The notes: a model not told the origin generated them from the letters alone. Counted from the first letter of the stretch, positions 25,226 through 33,862 are shown. The stretch: 36,960 nt of DNA from an uncultured Prevotellaceae bacterium (GCA_946185285.1 CAMHIS010000021.1:1-36960); one strand, 5' to 3'. Translations and numbers: made by a program.

Positions 25226-27756
25226 AACAATGCGCCGTCAATCAGATGGACTACAGCCGAAGATGACGTCTCTATCTGCGAAGCCTTCTGGCCGTCGCTT
25301 GCATTATACTGGAACTCGCGGGCCATCTGGTTGAAGAGACGGTCGTCGGCGGTTACAATACGGCGCGTGTTACCTTGGTTGTCGGTAATGTTGACGGCAT
25401 CTCCGGTGGAGTTGACGTGCAGCTTGTAGAAGCGCTCGGTCTTCGGGTCGATGACCGATGTCTCATAGTCGGCCTCAACAGGAGCAGCACCTACGAAGAC
25501 GGCGTTGTCCTGGATGTGGTACTTCACGAAGTTCATAATCTTCAGCGAGTCGGCGGTCTTCTGGGCGAGGTCACCTGCCTGCTCAGCCTTGTCGACATCC
25601 TCCCACGTGGGCAGCTTGCCGCTGTCGTGCAGGGCCTGGATGGCCTCGTTGGTGGGCACGTAGACGGTGTAGTGGTAGCTGCTGAACAGCCCGATGTTCG
25701 TGCCGCCGCAGGCGCTGCTGCGGCTACCGGTGGTATGCATGGTCTCGAAGAGTCCGCTGCCGTCTATCAGTTCCAGGAACTTGGCATACTGGTCGTGGGA
25801 CGACAGGATGTCGCGGACGGTCATCCGGGTACCCAGGATGGGCTCACCCTCAAGGATATAGACCTTGCCGTTGCCGTCCTTGCTCTGGTCATAGACGAAG
25901 CTCACGTGCAGCGGCTGACCCTCGTTCACCTGATAGGAGCCCTCGACGGTCATGCCGTTGGCACCGGCAGCGACGTTGCGCACGCGGATCTCGGTGCCGC
26001 CCTTGGTGCGGTAGTACTCGTGGCCGTCCTCAACATTGCCGATGACGATGTGGCTGTCGAGGATGTCCTCCAGGCGGTCGCGCACTTCCTGATAGCCGGC
26101 GCGGCCGATGGAGTCGCCCACCTCGCCCGTTGCCTTGTCGTAGCGGTAGATGGTGGCCCACACCTTGTCCTGCTCGTTGCGCTGGTTGCCGTCGTAGTGG
26201 AAACGCAGCAGCTGGGTCTGCGACTTGCCGTAGCTGACGGGGTCGATGTACTCAAGCAGGGCGTTGTTGGTCGGCAGGAAGAAGCTGTAGTAGGAGTTCA
26301 GCGAGTTCAGGTAGACGTAGTACTGCAACTGCTGGATGGCCCAGTACATGATGTTCATCGTCTCGTTGATGAGTGCGGGGAACATCACGCTGACGTAGGT
26401 CGTCGGCGAATACACCTTGTTGGTCAGATAGATGGCACCGTTGCAGGCCTGCCAGACGGAGTCGATGCTCTCGGCGGTGACGCCCATCGGGTCGTTGGCA
26501 TCGTTCAGTATGCTATTGAACTTCGAGGGCACGCTGCCTACGAACGATGCCAGCATGTTGTTGTTGATAAGCGGTGTCAGCACGCGGTTGGGAATGTTGT
26601 CCCATGTGCCGTAGTAGTCCTTCAGGATGCGGCCCGTACCGTTTTCCCAATAGTCGCGCAGGGCCTCGTCGGTGGGCACCATGATGACACCCATGTCGCG
26701 CTGAAGGGCAATCTCCGGCGTCAGCACGCGGCTGGCGTAGTAGCTGTTCCACTCGGGGTCGAACTTCAGCTGACTGAACTCCGGCGTGGAACTGCCGTCG
26801 GGCAGTACGTTCAGTTCGCGGCCGTCCTGCGACTTCTCCGAGAAGAAGCGTTTCTGGTAGACGGTGTCGACGTTCGTGCCGTAGACGTTGTTATACGTCC
26901 TGGTCACCTCGTCGCTGCACGGATAGGGGGCGCAGTAGCGCTCTATCAGGTGGTTGAACAGCGTCGTGTTGGGCTTCGAGGCAATGATCTCGGCCATGTT
27001 TGGCAGTGGTGTCACCACCTCACCCATTCGGTGGACGAAACCGTTGAAGCAGCGGATGTTGGGCTCCACCATCTGCACACCGTTCACCGAGGCGTCACCG
27101 GCCTTGCGCTGCGTGGTGTGGTTGGTCAGGAAGTCGTAGTCCTCATTCGTAATCTTGTTGTTCTGCAGGAACTGCTCGATGAAGTGGGTCATCGGCACCA
27201 CGCTGTTGTCCTTCATACAGACTATCTGGCCCTTCTCGCGGTGGCGCTGCCAGTAGGTGTTCTGCGGCATGTCCTTGGCACGCAGCACGGGCACCGAGTC
27301 ATAGACCTCCTGTGCCGACGTGCGGCGCATGCACTGGCCCTCCAACGGACCCTCGACGCTCGACAGCGTCTGCACCTGATAGCTGTTGTTGATCATGGCA
27401 CCGTTGAGCAGCAGCTTCTTCTGCGCCAACGACAGCCCCTCGTAACTCCTGACACCCCAGTCGTTGCGCTTGAAGAACCGGCCGAAGGCCTCGTCATCAG
27501 CGGCGAAGAGCGTCTTTGAACCCGTCTTGTCCAGCACCTCCCTGTAGTTCAGGTCGTCAATCAGCCGCACCATGTTGGTGAAGCCCGGCTGCGAGCTCAG
27601 GTAGCCGTAGATGGACTGCGAGCCGCCCATCGTGTCGGGCTCCCGCTCGTCCAGGTCGTACCCGCTACAGGCAGCACCTGCCAGTCCAAAGGCGAGTAGG
27701 GCACCGGCGACGAAACTGTCGCGGTACCTCTTGCACATTGTCTTTCGTTTTACCAT
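25213..27756 (-). CDS. Four-domain fasciclin (FAS1) lipoprotein (FAS1c), first gene of the operon
   Basis: ATG 27756 begins MVKRKTMCKR; an internal ATG at 27738 is also possible. Lipobox LAGAACS marks an outer-membrane lipoprotein. The 847 residues hold about four FAS1 repeats: about 45-245 (KTLFAADDEAFGRFF), 250-460 (MVPTDEALRDYW), 465-650 (YSFFLPTNNALLEYI) and 655-845 (YTVYVPTNEAIQAL ... VVHLIDGALLIEN). There is no C-terminal beta-sandwich, unlike FAS1a and FAS1b, and its signal peptide is unrelated to theirs. As the promoter-proximal gene it is probably the most highly expressed, and a candidate main surface ligand-binding or adhesion protein for SusC-A/SusD-A. The -7 box lies 35 bases upstream. 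Ligand unknown; it could instead be structural or adhesive rather than nutritional. Confidence 0.88.
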   Translation of the reverse strand: MVKRKTMCKRYRDSFVAGALLAFGLAGAACSGYDLDEREPDTMGGSQSIYGYLSSQPGFTNMVRLIDDLNYREVLDKTGSKTLFAADDEAFGRFFKRNDWGVRSYEGLSLAQKKLLLNGAMINNSYQVQTLSSVEGPLEGQCMRRTSAQEVYDSVPVLRAKDMPQNTYWQRHREKGQIVCMKDNSVVPMTHFIEQFLQNNKITNEDYDFLTNHTTQRKAGDASVNGVQMVEPNIRCFNGFVHRMGEVVTPLPNMAEIIASKPNTTLFNHLIERYCAPYPCSDEVTRTYNNVYGTNVDTVYQKRFFSEKSQDGRELNVLPDGSSTPEFSQLKFDPEWNSYYASRVLTPEIALQRDMGVIMVPTDEALRDYWENGTGRILKDYYGTWDNIPNRVLTPLINNNMLASFVGSVPSKFNSILNDANDPMGVTAESIDSVWQACNGAIYLTNKVYSPTTYVSVMFPALINETMNIMYWAIQQLQYYVYLNSLNSYYSFFLPTNNALLEYIDPVSYGKSQTQLLRFHYDGNQRNEQDKVWATIYRYDKATGEVGDSIGRAGYQEVRDRLEDILDSHIVIGNVEDGHEYYRTKGGTEIRVRNVAAGANGMTVEGSYQVNEGQPLHVSFVYDQSKDGNGKVYILEGEPILGTRMTVRDILSSHDQYAKFLELIDGSGLFETMHTTGSRSSACGGTNIGLFSSYHYTVYVPTNEAIQALHDSGKLPTWEDVDKAEQAGDLAQKTADSLKIMNFVKYHIQDNAVFVGAAPVEADYETSVIDPKTERFYKLHVNSTGDAVNITDNQGNTRRIVTADDRLFNQMAREFQYNASDGQKASQIETSSSAVVHLIDGALLIEN

Positions 27757-27790
27757 ATTCGCTTTGATTTGTTAATTGCAATTACGGCTG

Positions 27791-27798
27791 CAAAGGTA
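27791..27798 (-). promoter_or_regulatory. -7 box of the FAS1/Sus operon promoter
   Basis: Minus-strand TACCTTTG matches TAnnTTTG and is followed by GC, 35 bases before the FAS1c ATG. I see no TTTG at the expected -33 distance. No further TAnnTTTG box was noticed in the short gaps of the operon until the DASS gene. Confidence 0.65.
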
Positions 27799-27926
27799 CG
27801 AATAAATACGCACACGGGCTTCCAATAAACGCTGACTCTATTAAGATTTCGTATCATTTTGCCCCACGGCCATTTCTTTTACTATCAATTTTGTCTCATT
27901 GACGCTCGTCTTTGGCAACATTTTCG

Positions 27927-27934
27927 TAACTTTG
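27927..27934 (+). promoter_or_regulatory. -7 box for the tyrosine recombinase
   Basis: TAACTTTG followed by GC lies 19 bases before the ATG at 27953. Because it lies inside the extended open frame, it argues against the TTG start at 27899. Confidence 0.65.
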
Positions 27935-27952
27935 CACGCAAATAACCACCAG

Positions 27953-28864
27953 ATGGCAGAAAACAGCAAAGACATCGTGCGCCGTTACGTGCGCTACCTG
28001 AAGCTGGAGCGCAACATGTCGCCCAACACGCTGGAGGCCTACCAGCGCGACCTGGAGAAACTGCTCGTCTTCCTCGGGCGGGAAGACAAGAACGTGCTCG
28101 ACGTCACACTGGAGGACCTGCAGACCTTCGCCGCCGGCCTCCACGACATCGGCATCGGCCCGCGCTCGCAGTGCCGCATCCTGAGCGGCGTGCGCTCGTT
28201 CTTCCACTTCCTGATGGTCGACGGCTACCGCGACGACGACCCGACGGAGCTGTTGGAGTCGCCCGTCTTGGGCGAGCACCTGCCCGAGGTGCTCTCGACC
28301 GCCGAGGTGGACCTGCTGGAGGAGTCCATCGACCTGTCGAAGTGGGAGGGCCACCGCAACCGCGCCATCATCGAGGTGCTCTTCTCGTGCGGACTGCGTG
28401 TCACGGAACTGGTGACGCTGCGTCTGACAAATCTCTTTTTGGACGAAGGCTTCATCCGCATCATGGGCAAGGGGTCGAAGGAGCGGCTGGTGCCCATCTC
28501 GCCCCGCGCCATCAAGGAGCTCGGCTTCTGGTTCGACGACCGCTGCCACATGACTGTCAAGCCGGGCGAAGAAGACTACGTCTTCCTGAACCGCCGGGGC
28601 GCCCACCTGACGCGCACCATGATACTCATCATGATTAAGCGGCAGGCCGCCGAGGCCGGTATCAAGAAAACCATATCGCCCCACACCCTGCGCCACTCCT
28701 TCGCAACGGCACTGCTTGAAGGCGGTGCCGACCTGCGGGCCATCCAGGCGATGCTGGGCCACGAGTCCATCGGCACCACCGAGATTTACACGCATATCGA
28801 CACCACGACCTTGCGCCAGGAAATCCTGGAGCATCACCCGAGGAACAAAAACAGTCACAAGTAA
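27953..28864 (+). CDS. xerD: Tyrosine recombinase, XerC/XerD type
   Basis: A 303-residue tyrosine recombinase of the length usual for Xer proteins. These act with a partner at dif to resolve chromosome dimers in the cytoplasm. The N-terminal SAM-like domain (IVRRYVRYLKLERNMSPNTLEAYQRDL) and the catalytic set are complete: Arg149 (SCGLRVTEL), Lys173 (GKGSKERLVP), His244/Arg247 (PHTLRHSFA), His270 (LGHESIGTT) and Tyr279 (EIYTHID). The start at 27953 is chosen because a -7 box lies just before it. It stands alone, divergent from the FAS1/Sus operon and convergent with the next gene, with no attachment sites or cargo noticed, so a housekeeping Xer role is more likely than a phage integrase. The choice of XerD over XerC is by overall resemblance. 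Confidence 0.9.
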   Translation: MAENSKDIVRRYVRYLKLERNMSPNTLEAYQRDLEKLLVFLGREDKNVLDVTLEDLQTFAAGLHDIGIGPRSQCRILSGVRSFFHFLMVDGYRDDDPTELLESPVLGEHLPEVLSTAEVDLLEESIDLSKWEGHRNRAIIEVLFSCGLRVTELVTLRLTNLFLDEGFIRIMGKGSKERLVPISPRAIKELGFWFDDRCHMTVKPGEEDYVFLNRRGAHLTRTMILIMIKRQAAEAGIKKTISPHTLRHSFATALLEGGADLRAIQAMLGHESIGTTEIYTHIDTTTLRQEILEHHPRNKNSHK

Positions 28865-28880
28865 CCGTTGCGGAGCAGGG

Positions 28881-29678
28881 TCAGAAAGCGTTTCTTACCG
28901 CTAACTTAGCGCGCAGGACGATGAGGCGGCGGCGCTCCTCTGCCGACTGGCAGGCAGCGATGCGTGAGTCCAAGTCGTCGTCGGCATTGCCGGCATCGTC
29001 GGTATCGATGTCATCTTGTTCCCCGTCGTCAGAGTCATTTCCCAAAAACGAGTTCAGCATATCTATGAATGCCTTTTGCTCCTTCTCATTTTCCATCAGA
29101 CTGAGTTCGCGCTTGTATATACGCAGGCATTTGGCACCAGGCAGCGAGGGGGCGGCGTTGACTGGCAGGCTGTCAGCCTGCCAGTGGTCGTAGAAGGAGA
29201 AGCAGCGGTGCATGACGGTCATGCTGATGTCGTCGTATCCGCAGAAGGCGGCAATGTCGAGCTCTCCGTAGTTGATGATGTCGCTGTTGGTGATGAGCAC
29301 GCCATACGCCTTGAGGGGTTCTGAGAGGATGGGTTTGGTGAGGTTGCGTATTGAGAGCAGAGCCTGGAAGAGTTTCCAGACGGGGCTGGTGCGGCAGACA
29401 TTACAGTGCGCTATCTCGGGCGTGCTGACATCCTGGAACTTCGACTCCTCGCAGGGGTCGCAGTATTCGACTTCGGCTATTTCCCTCGTGCTTTTCAGCA
29501 CGTTGTCGATGAGCACTATAACGAGTTCGTCGTCCTTGATGTAGATGTAGGCACTGTCCTTCGCCAGCGTTGGGCAGATGCCTGCAGCCTCGGTTGCGAA
29601 GACATCCGCTTCCCGCCCTAAGAGGGTCAGGAAGTGGAAGATGGTCTCAGACGTCTGATTCTTGAAATCATTAATCAT
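28881..29678 (-). CDS. Unknown protein with CxxC-x15-CxxC cysteine pairs
   Basis: A 265-residue cytoplasmic protein without signal peptide or membrane helices. Two cysteine pairs, YCDPC (73-76) and HCNVC (92-95), are spaced like a zinc-ribbon. The middle (about 120-140, AYGVLITNSDIINYGELDIA) has a strand-turn pattern that recalls some nuclease- or sensor-like folds, but I cannot assign a family. The last third is acidic (DDGEQDDIDTDDAGNADDDLD) and ends in a charged helix (EERRRLIVLRAKLAVRN). It follows the AAA+ ATPase by 15 bases on the same strand, so the two are probably co-expressed and may form a complex in which this protein is substrate, adaptor or effector. A 10-bp hairpin lies inside the gene (29161-29185). 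Function unknown. Confidence 0.75.
   Translation of the reverse strand: MINDFKNQTSETIFHFLTLLGREADVFATEAAGICPTLAKDSAYIYIKDDELVIVLIDNVLKSTREIAEVEYCDPCEESKFQDVSTPEIAHCNVCRTSPVWKLFQALLSIRNLTKPILSEPLKAYGVLITNSDIINYGELDIAAFCGYDDISMTVMHRCFSFYDHWQADSLPVNAAPSLPGAKCLRIYKRELSLMENEKEQKAFIDMLNSFLGNDSDDGEQDDIDTDDAGNADDDLDSRIAACQSAEERRRLIVLRAKLAVRNAF
29161..29185. repeat. 10-bp inverted repeat within the coding region
   Basis: actggcaggc (29161-29170) and gcctgccagt (29176-29185) pair perfectly around tgtca. It encodes part of HWQADSLPVN in the cysteine-paired protein and would form a stable mRNA hairpin. Confidence 0.7.
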
Positions 29679-29693
29679 AGCAGCACTGCGGTG

Positions 29694-31772
29694 TTATGCA
29701 CTGAACCCGATCTGGTGGCGGGGGTGCAGTTCGATGGTCCTGGGGTTGAACTTCTCGTAGGCAGCCTTCACGTCGGCGGCCTCGATGGTCTGGTAGAGCT
29801 TGGCGGTTGCCGGTGCGCCAAGAGTGGACACCCGGTCGGCAAGCGCCGGAATGATGCCGTTGCAGACGAACTGCTCCACCCAGCGGGCATTGCCGAAGTT
29901 CTTGGTGCGCTGCTGCAGCGTCTGCTGAATCGACTTAAGCAGCTCGGAGCGTGCGCCGGCAGTGAGCACGTACTCGTCCTGTGCGAAGAGGTGGCAGGCA
30001 ATCTCCATGAGCTGGTCTGCCGAGTAGTCGCTGAAGCGGAACTTGTAGGGGAAGCGCCCGAAGAGTCCGGGGTTGGTCTGCAGCATGGCGTCCATCTCCT
30101 TCTCATAGCCCGCGAAGACGATGAGCATGTCCGGGTCGGGCTGTGTCAGTACGGTGAGCAGCGAGTCGATGACGCGCGCACCGAAATCCTTGCGGTCGCC
30201 GGCACCGTCGTAGAGGGTGTAGGCCTCGTCGATGAAGAGGACGTTGCCGCGGGCCTCTTCCAGGATAGACTTCATGTTCTCCTCGGTCTCGCCTATGTAG
30301 CGGCCCACGAGGCGGGTACGGTCGACGGCGATGACCTCGCCCCGCGAGAGTAGTCCTAAGGAGCGGTAGATCTTGCCCAGCATACGGGCAACGGTGGTCT
30401 TGCCGGTGCCGGGGTTGCCGGTGAAGATGGCGTGGAATACCGACTTGTCGCTGGTCTTCAGTCCCAGCCGGCGGCGCTCGGTGTAGAAGTAGGTGCGGTT
30501 GGCCATCGTGGCGATGCTCTGCTTGATGTCGTCCAGGCCCACCATCTTGTCGAGCTCGCTCATGCTCTCCTTGAACGTCGAGCGGCTGGCGGCGAGCTTC
30601 TCGAGACAGAGGTCGTCGGTCGTGAGCATGGCCGGTTCTTCTACTTCGACATCGTCGATGGCGCGTTTCAGGAATTTCGGCTTCACATCCTCCTCGACGA
30701 AGTGCCGAATGTCGGCCAGCGTCCAGCAGGCGATGTTACCGCTCTCGAAGCCTTTCAGCACGGCGTTGGCGAGTGCCCCCTTGGCCTCGTCGGTGGCCTG
30801 CAGGCCGCTGCTGACGACGGCCTCGTGGAAGGCCTGCACCATCTCGAAGGCGTTGTAGGGCGTGAGCTGCAGACGGTTGTCGGAAGGGAAGAAGTCCTTG
30901 AGCGAGGGGAACATATCAAGCACGCTGTCGACCTCGTAGCGCGTGCCGCACAGCCAGAGCCCGCTTTTGCCGTTGGCCTGGCGCACACTGTCGATGATGC
31001 GCTTGACGATGACCTTGCCGCCGGTGCCCAGGAGTGCGCTGATGTTGGTCAGGCAGTAGGTGGTTTCGCCATCCTGTCGCAGCTGTTCATTGACAGGCTC
31101 GTAGGGATTATTGCGGGTAACGTCGAAGAGCGTCGAGCAGTCGAGCATGTTCATCGCTCCGCAGCATTGCATGAGCACCCGGAAGCTTTCGAGCGTATTC
31201 TCGGTTATGTCGTTGTTGACGGTACAGATGAGCAGGTTCCTGTTCTCGGTAATGATGGGTAAGCCCGCCTCCTTGCGCACATGGTTGAAGACACTGAGCC
31301 GTGCCGACTCGATGACCCTCTGCCTCAGGACGCCCATGCCCGGCTTGTCGGCCATGTCAAGCCAGGACGAGTCGGTAGCTAAGCAGGCCGTCACGATGTC
31401 GTCCACTCCGAGAATCGAACAGTCGCTGACGTCCCTGACTTTGGTGCGCTTCCGCTTGTCGACGGTGAAGTCCACGCGCGTCAGGACATCGCTGTTATCG
31501 CGTATATATAAGGTGTATTTCCCCGGCATCCAGATATGGGGGCTTTCAAGGTGGTAGGTCAGCTCCGGCCATTCGAAGTCGTAATAGCAGTTGCTGGCCG
31601 AGTTGCACATTGGGTAGAAGTCTTCGGCGAAGATGTAGCAGCTGTAGTCTTTTCCGCAGCTGTCGTCAAAAGCAGAATCCTGCAAAGAGAGTTTCACGAT
31701 GATGCCTTCATCGGAGTAATGAACCTTGTCATTGGTTGCCAAACAGACTTTGATGTCATTGATATTTTTCAT
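29694..31772 (-). CDS. CbxX/CfxQ-type AAA+ ATPase with degenerate first AAA-like domain
   Basis: ATG 31772 (MKNINDIKVCL) gives 692 residues; an open frame reaches 31835 but its extra residues look non-coding. An N-terminal beta-rich domain (about 1-105; GIIVKLSLQD ... YTLYIRDNSDVLTRVDFTVD) is followed by an AAA-like region without a Walker A (about 150-380; FEMVQAFHEAVVSSGLQAT). The C-terminal AAA+ module is active-looking: Walker A GNPGTGKT (about 452-459), Walker B VLFIDEAY (about 511-518), and an arginine-finger region GLFGRFPYKFRFSDYSADQL. This is the CbxX/CfxQ/SpoVK/EccA class of remodelling ATPases. Downstream at 15 bases lies a cysteine-paired unknown protein, likely its partner. It is preceded by a long leader with hairpins and a -7 box at 32106-32113. 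Family call strong; substrate unknown. Confidence 0.85.
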   Translation of the reverse strand: MKNINDIKVCLATNDKVHYSDEGIIVKLSLQDSAFDDSCGKDYSCYIFAEDFYPMCNSASNCYYDFEWPELTYHLESPHIWMPGKYTLYIRDNSDVLTRVDFTVDKRKRTKVRDVSDCSILGVDDIVTACLATDSSWLDMADKPGMGVLRQRVIESARLSVFNHVRKEAGLPIITENRNLLICTVNNDITENTLESFRVLMQCCGAMNMLDCSTLFDVTRNNPYEPVNEQLRQDGETTYCLTNISALLGTGGKVIVKRIIDSVRQANGKSGLWLCGTRYEVDSVLDMFPSLKDFFPSDNRLQLTPYNAFEMVQAFHEAVVSSGLQATDEAKGALANAVLKGFESGNIACWTLADIRHFVEEDVKPKFLKRAIDDVEVEEPAMLTTDDLCLEKLAASRSTFKESMSELDKMVGLDDIKQSIATMANRTYFYTERRRLGLKTSDKSVFHAIFTGNPGTGKTTVARMLGKIYRSLGLLSRGEVIAVDRTRLVGRYIGETEENMKSILEEARGNVLFIDEAYTLYDGAGDRKDFGARVIDSLLTVLTQPDPDMLIVFAGYEKEMDAMLQTNPGLFGRFPYKFRFSDYSADQLMEIACHLFAQDEYVLTAGARSELLKSIQQTLQQRTKNFGNARWVEQFVCNGIIPALADRVSTLGAPATAKLYQTIEAADVKAAYEKFNPRTIELHPRHQIGFSA

Positions 31773-32105
31773 AGATGTCAATGTGTGTGTAATTGAAAAA
31801 AACATCCTAAAACAATGCCCCGGAAAAGGGCGCAAGAGGCCTTGGGGCAGAAGCCAGAATTGACTTGCCCAGTAAGAATCATAGAGATTTTGAGGTCTCT
31901 ATCACATAAACCGTAATTGTACCAATAAGTCAAAGAACACCCGACGTGCGTCGTCGCGTCGCGTTAGCTTGGGTAACGTGCAGATTGTGATTATAGCCCC
32001 GGGGCTATATCCTTCTCTGCGTCGCCCAGCGACCGATTACGCTTTTGCCGGTTCTTTTTGTCATACGTTTTAATGTGATAGATTTCGTTTAATGCGATTT
32101 GGGCG
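31773..32105 (-). other. ~330-base structured leader of the AAA+ operon
   Basis: No convincing gene lies here. Reading the minus strand after the -7 box, the leader contains an 18-bp perfect palindrome (tatagccccggggctata, 31992-32009) and a GC-rich block with gcgacg repeats (about 31940-31965). It also has a 7-bp stem (31881-31887 with 31896-31902) and a pairing of gcccc with ggggc near the start codon (about 31817-31848). The layout suggests a cis-acting RNA, or a small RNA gene. A 19-codon ORF (MTKRTGKSVIGRWATQRRI) occurs just before the palindrome, but I cannot say that it is translated. Confidence 0.45.
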
Positions 32106-32113
32106 CAAAGTTA
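32106..32113 (-). promoter_or_regulatory. -7 box for the AAA+ operon
   Basis: Minus-strand TAACTTTG (plus caaagtta) matches TAnnTTTG and is followed by GC. It begins four bases after the terminator stem of the upstream uridine-kinase-like gene, so this promoter sits right behind a terminator. A canonical -33 box is not seen. Confidence 0.6.
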
Positions 32114-32116
32114 AAC

Positions 32117-32153
32117 AAAATTCCCAGAAGACCGGACAGCCCTCTGGGAATTT
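32117..32153 (-). terminator. Terminator of the uridine-kinase-like gene
   Basis: Arms 32118-32128 (aaattcccaga) and 32143-32153 pair over 11 bp with a 14-base loop. In the minus-strand transcript the stem is followed by a U-rich stretch (ttttgttt). It lies 18 bases after the stop at 32171. Confidence 0.8.
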
Positions 32154-32170
32154 AACACAATTTTAACACT

Positions 32171-33862
32171 TCAATACTTAAACGACGAGCCTCCGAGGAA
32201 TTCACGCAGTAGCGACGTCGGAGGAATCTGGGTTTCGGGTATTGGCTTGATATAATGCAGGAACTTCAGCAGACGGTAGGCCTCGGCATACTCGGGTACG
32301 TTCTCAGGCACCTGCGCCAACAACGGCTCTGCCTGCTGTTTAATGACGGCCAGTTCGAAAAGCATGGCGGTATTGAACATGGCATCGGCGTTCTCCTGAT
32401 AGGGGAAAATCCAGCGGTTCTCGCCGGCACGCACCGACGGCCAGCGGCGGATGGTCTCGACAGCTGAGACACCACGGTACTTGAAGTCGCGGATGATGCG
32501 GCGCAGCAGGCGGTTGTCGGTGGTGGGGATGTAATTGTGCATGTCGAGAAGCAGCGTTGTCAGTGCCGAGGCATAGACGCGGAACACTTGTTCATCAGGC
32601 ACCTGTGACATCAGTTCGGGATTCAGGGCGTGGATACCCTCCACCACCAGCACCTCATCGTCGTGCAACCGCAGCAGGCGTCCGCTCTTTTCGCTCTGAC
32701 CCGTCTGGAAATTATAGCGTGGCAACTCGACCTCGTCGCCTCGGAACAGGGCGTTCATCTGTTCGTTGAGCAACGGCAGGTTCAGGGCATGCAGATGCTC
32801 GAAGTCGTAGTCGCCCTTCGCGTCGCGCGGCGTCTTGTCGCGGTCGAGGAAATAGTCGTCGAGCGAAATGGGCACCGGCTTGATGCCATTGACGGCCAGC
32901 TGCACACCGAGTCGCTTGCACGTCGTCGTCTTGCCACTCGACGACGGTCCTGCTATGAGCACGACCTTGATGGTGAGCTGAGGATTGAGGCTCGACGACG
33001 CACTGCGCCGACGGGCTATCTCATCAGCTATCTGGGCTATCTTCTTCTCCTGCAAGGCTTCACTAACCTGTATGAGCTGGGAGGTATAGCCCTTGATGAT
33101 GGCCTCGTTCAAATCGCCGATGGTGCGCAGGCCAAGGATGTCCTGCCAGCGATGGTGCTCCTTGAAAATGCCGAACATCTTGTCCTGGTGCGTCATCTCG
33201 CCCAGCTCATCAGGATGGGCTGCCGAAGGGATACGGAGCAGCAGGCCGTCATAGTATTTCTCCAGCCCGAAGAGATAGAGCTGCGAGGTATTGGTCAGCA
33301 GAGCGCCGTAATAGTAGTCCACGTAATCGTCAATCTCGTAGTAGGTGGTGTAAATACGGCCGATGCTCTTCAGGAGCTTTACCTTTGAGTAGGTGTGGCG
33401 CTCCTCAAACAGCCGGATTGCCTCTTCAGTGGTAGTCTCGTGGCGGTGGATGGGCAACCCTGCATCGACAATCTCCTGCATACGGCGACGGATGCGCCCG
33501 GCATCGTCGAGAGTCACGGGGTGCCCGATTTGCAGATCGACGTAATAGCCGTTTGACACGGGGATGTCTATCGATACAGTGGCCTCGTCGTAGAGGTCGT
33601 GGACAGCCTTGCAGAGCACAAAGAACAGGGAGCGGGTATAAGCCCTTAGTCCACTAGAAGAGGTGATGTCGAGGAACTCCACCTCGCGGGGGTTATACAA
33701 GCGGTAGTGCATACCCTCCACCTTGTTATTGACATGTGCCAGCACGGGGCCGTGCTGCATCTGCAGTCCTGTCAGCGGATAAACCTGCTCAAGCGTAGCC
33801 CCCATCGGCACGTTTACCGTCTGCCCATTGTTGCGGCAGAACATCTTCACTTCTTCCGTCAT
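32171..33862 (-). CDS. Uridine kinase-family P-loop kinase fused to TGS/ThrRS-like N-terminal domains
   Basis: ATG 33862 (MTEEVKMFCRN) is preferred because a -7 box sits 30 bases upstream, inside the longer open frame that reaches 34006. The N-terminus is a TGS-like domain (about 5-65; NGQTVNVPMGATLEQV). A region resembling the ThrRS second additional domain follows (about 85-200; IHRHETTTEEAIRLFEE). The C-terminal half is a phosphoribulokinase/uridine-kinase domain with Walker A GPSSSGKT (305-312) and LDDYF (about 334-338). This fusion is known in Bacteroidota and some other phyla, and is usually annotated as nucleoside kinase. It probably phosphorylates uridine/cytidine or a related nucleoside in the cytoplasm, but the TGS part suggests RNA or nucleotide sensing. 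563 residues is normal for the family. It is divergent from the Na/Pi transporter. Confidence 0.88.
   Translation of the reverse strand: MTEEVKMFCRNNGQTVNVPMGATLEQVYPLTGLQMQHGPVLAHVNNKVEGMHYRLYNPREVEFLDITSSSGLRAYTRSLFFVLCKAVHDLYDEATVSIDIPVSNGYYVDLQIGHPVTLDDAGRIRRRMQEIVDAGLPIHRHETTTEEAIRLFEERHTYSKVKLLKSIGRIYTTYYEIDDYVDYYYGALLTNTSQLYLFGLEKYYDGLLLRIPSAAHPDELGEMTHQDKMFGIFKEHHRWQDILGLRTIGDLNEAIIKGYTSQLIQVSEALQEKKIAQIADEIARRRSASSSLNPQLTIKVVLIAGPSSSGKTTTCKRLGVQLAVNGIKPVPISLDDYFLDRDKTPRDAKGDYDFEHLHALNLPLLNEQMNALFRGDEVELPRYNFQTGQSEKSGRLLRLHDDEVLVVEGIHALNPELMSQVPDEQVFRVYASALTTLLLDMHNYIPTTDNRLLRRIIRDFKYRGVSAVETIRRWPSVRAGENRWIFPYQENADAMFNTAMLFELAVIKQQAEPLLAQVPENVPEYAEAYRLLKFLHYIKPIPETQIPPTSLLREFLGGSSFKY

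Noticed and set aside
25375..27519. A 714-codon open frame on the plus strand opposite FAS1c
   Set aside because: It is the antisense of a clear FAS1 lipoprotein gene and reads as repetitive V/L/H/D-rich sequence typical of the complement of GC-rich genes.
27899..27952. Extended N-terminus (TTG start) for the recombinase
   Set aside because: A good -7 box lies inside it, and the protein from 27953 has normal Xer length.
27896..28858. A 320-codon minus-strand frame opposite the tyrosine recombinase
   Set aside because: The plus strand encodes a complete Xer recombinase with all catalytic residues; the antisense frame has no recognisable domain.
27927..28864. Phage or conjugative-element integrase
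   Set aside because: Length and motifs fit housekeeping Xer, and no attachment repeats, tRNA gene or phage/transfer genes are nearby.
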